Shown here piece by piece: positions 63,305 to 64,000 of a DNA stretch of 64,000 nt. The stretch covers positions 1-64,000 of the forward strand of contig NZ_CP068047.1 of the NCBI RefSeq assembly GCF_016698645.1, read 5' to 3'. Both the position numbers and the translations under genes were made by a program. The notes under the pieces are model-generated. The model was not told the origin of the DNA and searched no databases. It saw only the letters and a program-made list of their open reading frames with translations. Source of the DNA: Devosia oryziradicis (GTDB taxonomy: Bacteria > Pseudomonadota > Alphaproteobacteria > Rhizobiales > Devosiaceae). Position 1 is the stretch's first letter, and each line of letters begins with the position of its first letter.

Positions 63305-64000
63305 ATGCTCCTCTCCCCGCAGCGCCTGACGATGCTGGTTTTCTTCCTCCAGCCCATCGCCTTCGGATCGTGGCTGCCGCGGATTCCGGATGTGCAGCAG
63401 GCCCTGGGGCTGGGGCCACAGGGGTTGGCGATCGCCCTGCTCGGCCTGCCGGTGGGCACGCTGCTGACGCTGCCGTTTGCGGGACCGCTGGTGGGCAAGA
63501 TCGGCCCGCGGATGGCGATCCTTTCCGGCTTCGCGCTCTATTCGCTGGCCGTGAGCCTGCCGGCCTTTGCCGGCAACCCGATCCTGCTGTTCGTGGCGCT
63601 CATGCTGGCCGGATCGACGATCTCCTTTGTGGAACTGGGCCTCAACGTCCAGGCCGATGCGGTGGAGAAAGCCACCGGTTCGGTGATCATGACCACCTCG
63701 CACGGCTTCTGGTCGGTCGGCATCATGGTGGGGAGCCTGATTGGTTCCGCCCTGGCCGGCCTGGGGTTGCCCGCACAATGGGCGATCATGCTGGTGGCCG
63801 CCGTCGTGCTGCCGGTCGCGTTGCTGGCATCGACCGCCCTGCCCGTCCTGGCGCCCGGGGCAACGGCACCTGGCGACACGCAGCGCTCGGCCTGGGCGCT
63901 GCCGAGCTGGGCGCTGCTGGGCATCTGCGCCTTCGTCTTCGGCATCACCATGACAGAGGGCGCCATGGCCGACTGGTCGGCGATTTTCCTGCGCGACGCA
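63305..64000 (+). CDS. MFS transporter, YbjJ-like, 3' end cut by the window
   Basis: The first 232 codons run open to the last base of the window, so the gene is partial on its 3' side. The N-terminus MLLSPQRLTMLVFFLQPIAF is followed by GSWLPRIPDVQQALGLGP, which is very like the YbjJ/fucose-permease-like MFS branch. About six to seven membrane helices follow and the loop GPRMAILSGFALYS has the family's G-x-x-x-(D/G)-R/K character. It may export or import a sugar or related metabolite; the substrate is unknown. Confidence 0.85.
   Translation, partial: MLLSPQRLTMLVFFLQPIAFGSWLPRIPDVQQALGLGPQGLAIALLGLPVGTLLTLPFAGPLVGKIGPRMAILSGFALYSLAVSLPAFAGNPILLFVALMLAGSTISFVELGLNVQADAVEKATGSVIMTTSHGFWSVGIMVGSLIGSALAGLGLPAQWAIMLVAAVVLPVALLASTALPVLAPGATAPGDTQRSAWALPSWALLGICAFVFGITMTEGAMADWSAIFLRDA

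Overview
The window is high-GC, densely coded alphaproteobacterial chromosome. Gene content and intergenic repeats fit Hyphomicrobiales (Rhizobiales), most likely Devosia or a near relative; this is inferred from gene families, not from a marker gene. I saw no rRNA, tRNA, CRISPR array, prophage or insertion sequence, so it reads as core or ordinary accessory chromosome.

Layout. 1-5181: a membrane-anchored cytochrome c with a long Pro/Ala-rich tail, a GhrA-type 2-hydroxyacid dehydrogenase, a YqaA/DedA-like membrane protein, a MarR-GNAT fusion with a repeated operator-like element, and an M17 aminopeptidase. 5324-16392: a Tad (tight adherence) pilus locus. flp-cpaA-cpaB-cpaC-cpaE-cpaF-tadB-tadC run on the minus strand; a TadD-like lipoprotein lies convergent at one end, and a stand-alone CpaC-N-domain protein plus two TadE-type pseudopilins lie on the plus strand at the other. 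The flp gene is only 57 codons and is followed by a clear terminator. 16461-17081: a HAD hydrolase.

17228-30144 is one minus-strand nucleoside salvage unit. A BMP-type binding protein, a double-domain ATPase and two permeases import nucleosides. Cytidine deaminase, purine nucleoside phosphorylase, deoxyribose-phosphate aldolase, a double ALDH protein, thymidine phosphorylase, phosphopentomutase and uracil phosphoribosyltransferase then split the nucleoside, salvage the base and feed the pentose to glycolysis, with acetaldehyde probably oxidised by the ALDH. Several starts overlap the preceding stop.

30324-35012: a 40-codon membrane micro-ORF, a CoxG-like protein, and a three-gene plus-strand cassette of helical/coiled-coil proteins (the first perhaps TelA-like, the second with one membrane segment, the third with a Gly/Ser-rich tail). 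I consider this cassette the best candidate for an undescribed system. 35043-48769: a VOC protein, a copper-delivery operon (small cysteine protein, PCuAC, Sco), LysR plus TauE/SafE, a secreted RsiV/DUF3298-like protein, a heterodimeric ABC exporter with one degenerate ATP site, a DUF1624 acyltransferase-like membrane protein coupled to RecQ, and a short-chain dehydrogenase with a small Lys-rich protein. 48966-53555: an alkyladenine glycosylase, then a D-threonine-aldolase-like/SDR/RidA operon divergent from an M81 (MlrC-like) peptidase. 53752-62302: a carbohydrate operon (Gfo/Idh oxidoreductase, two permeases, binding protein, UgpC-type ATPase, RpiR regulator, GH20 hexosaminidase), probably for N-acetylglucosamine-containing sugars. 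The right end has a small unknown protein and an MFS transporter cut by the window edge.

Intergenic spaces carry several families of GC-rich inverted repeats, many paired as perfect or near-perfect hairpins.
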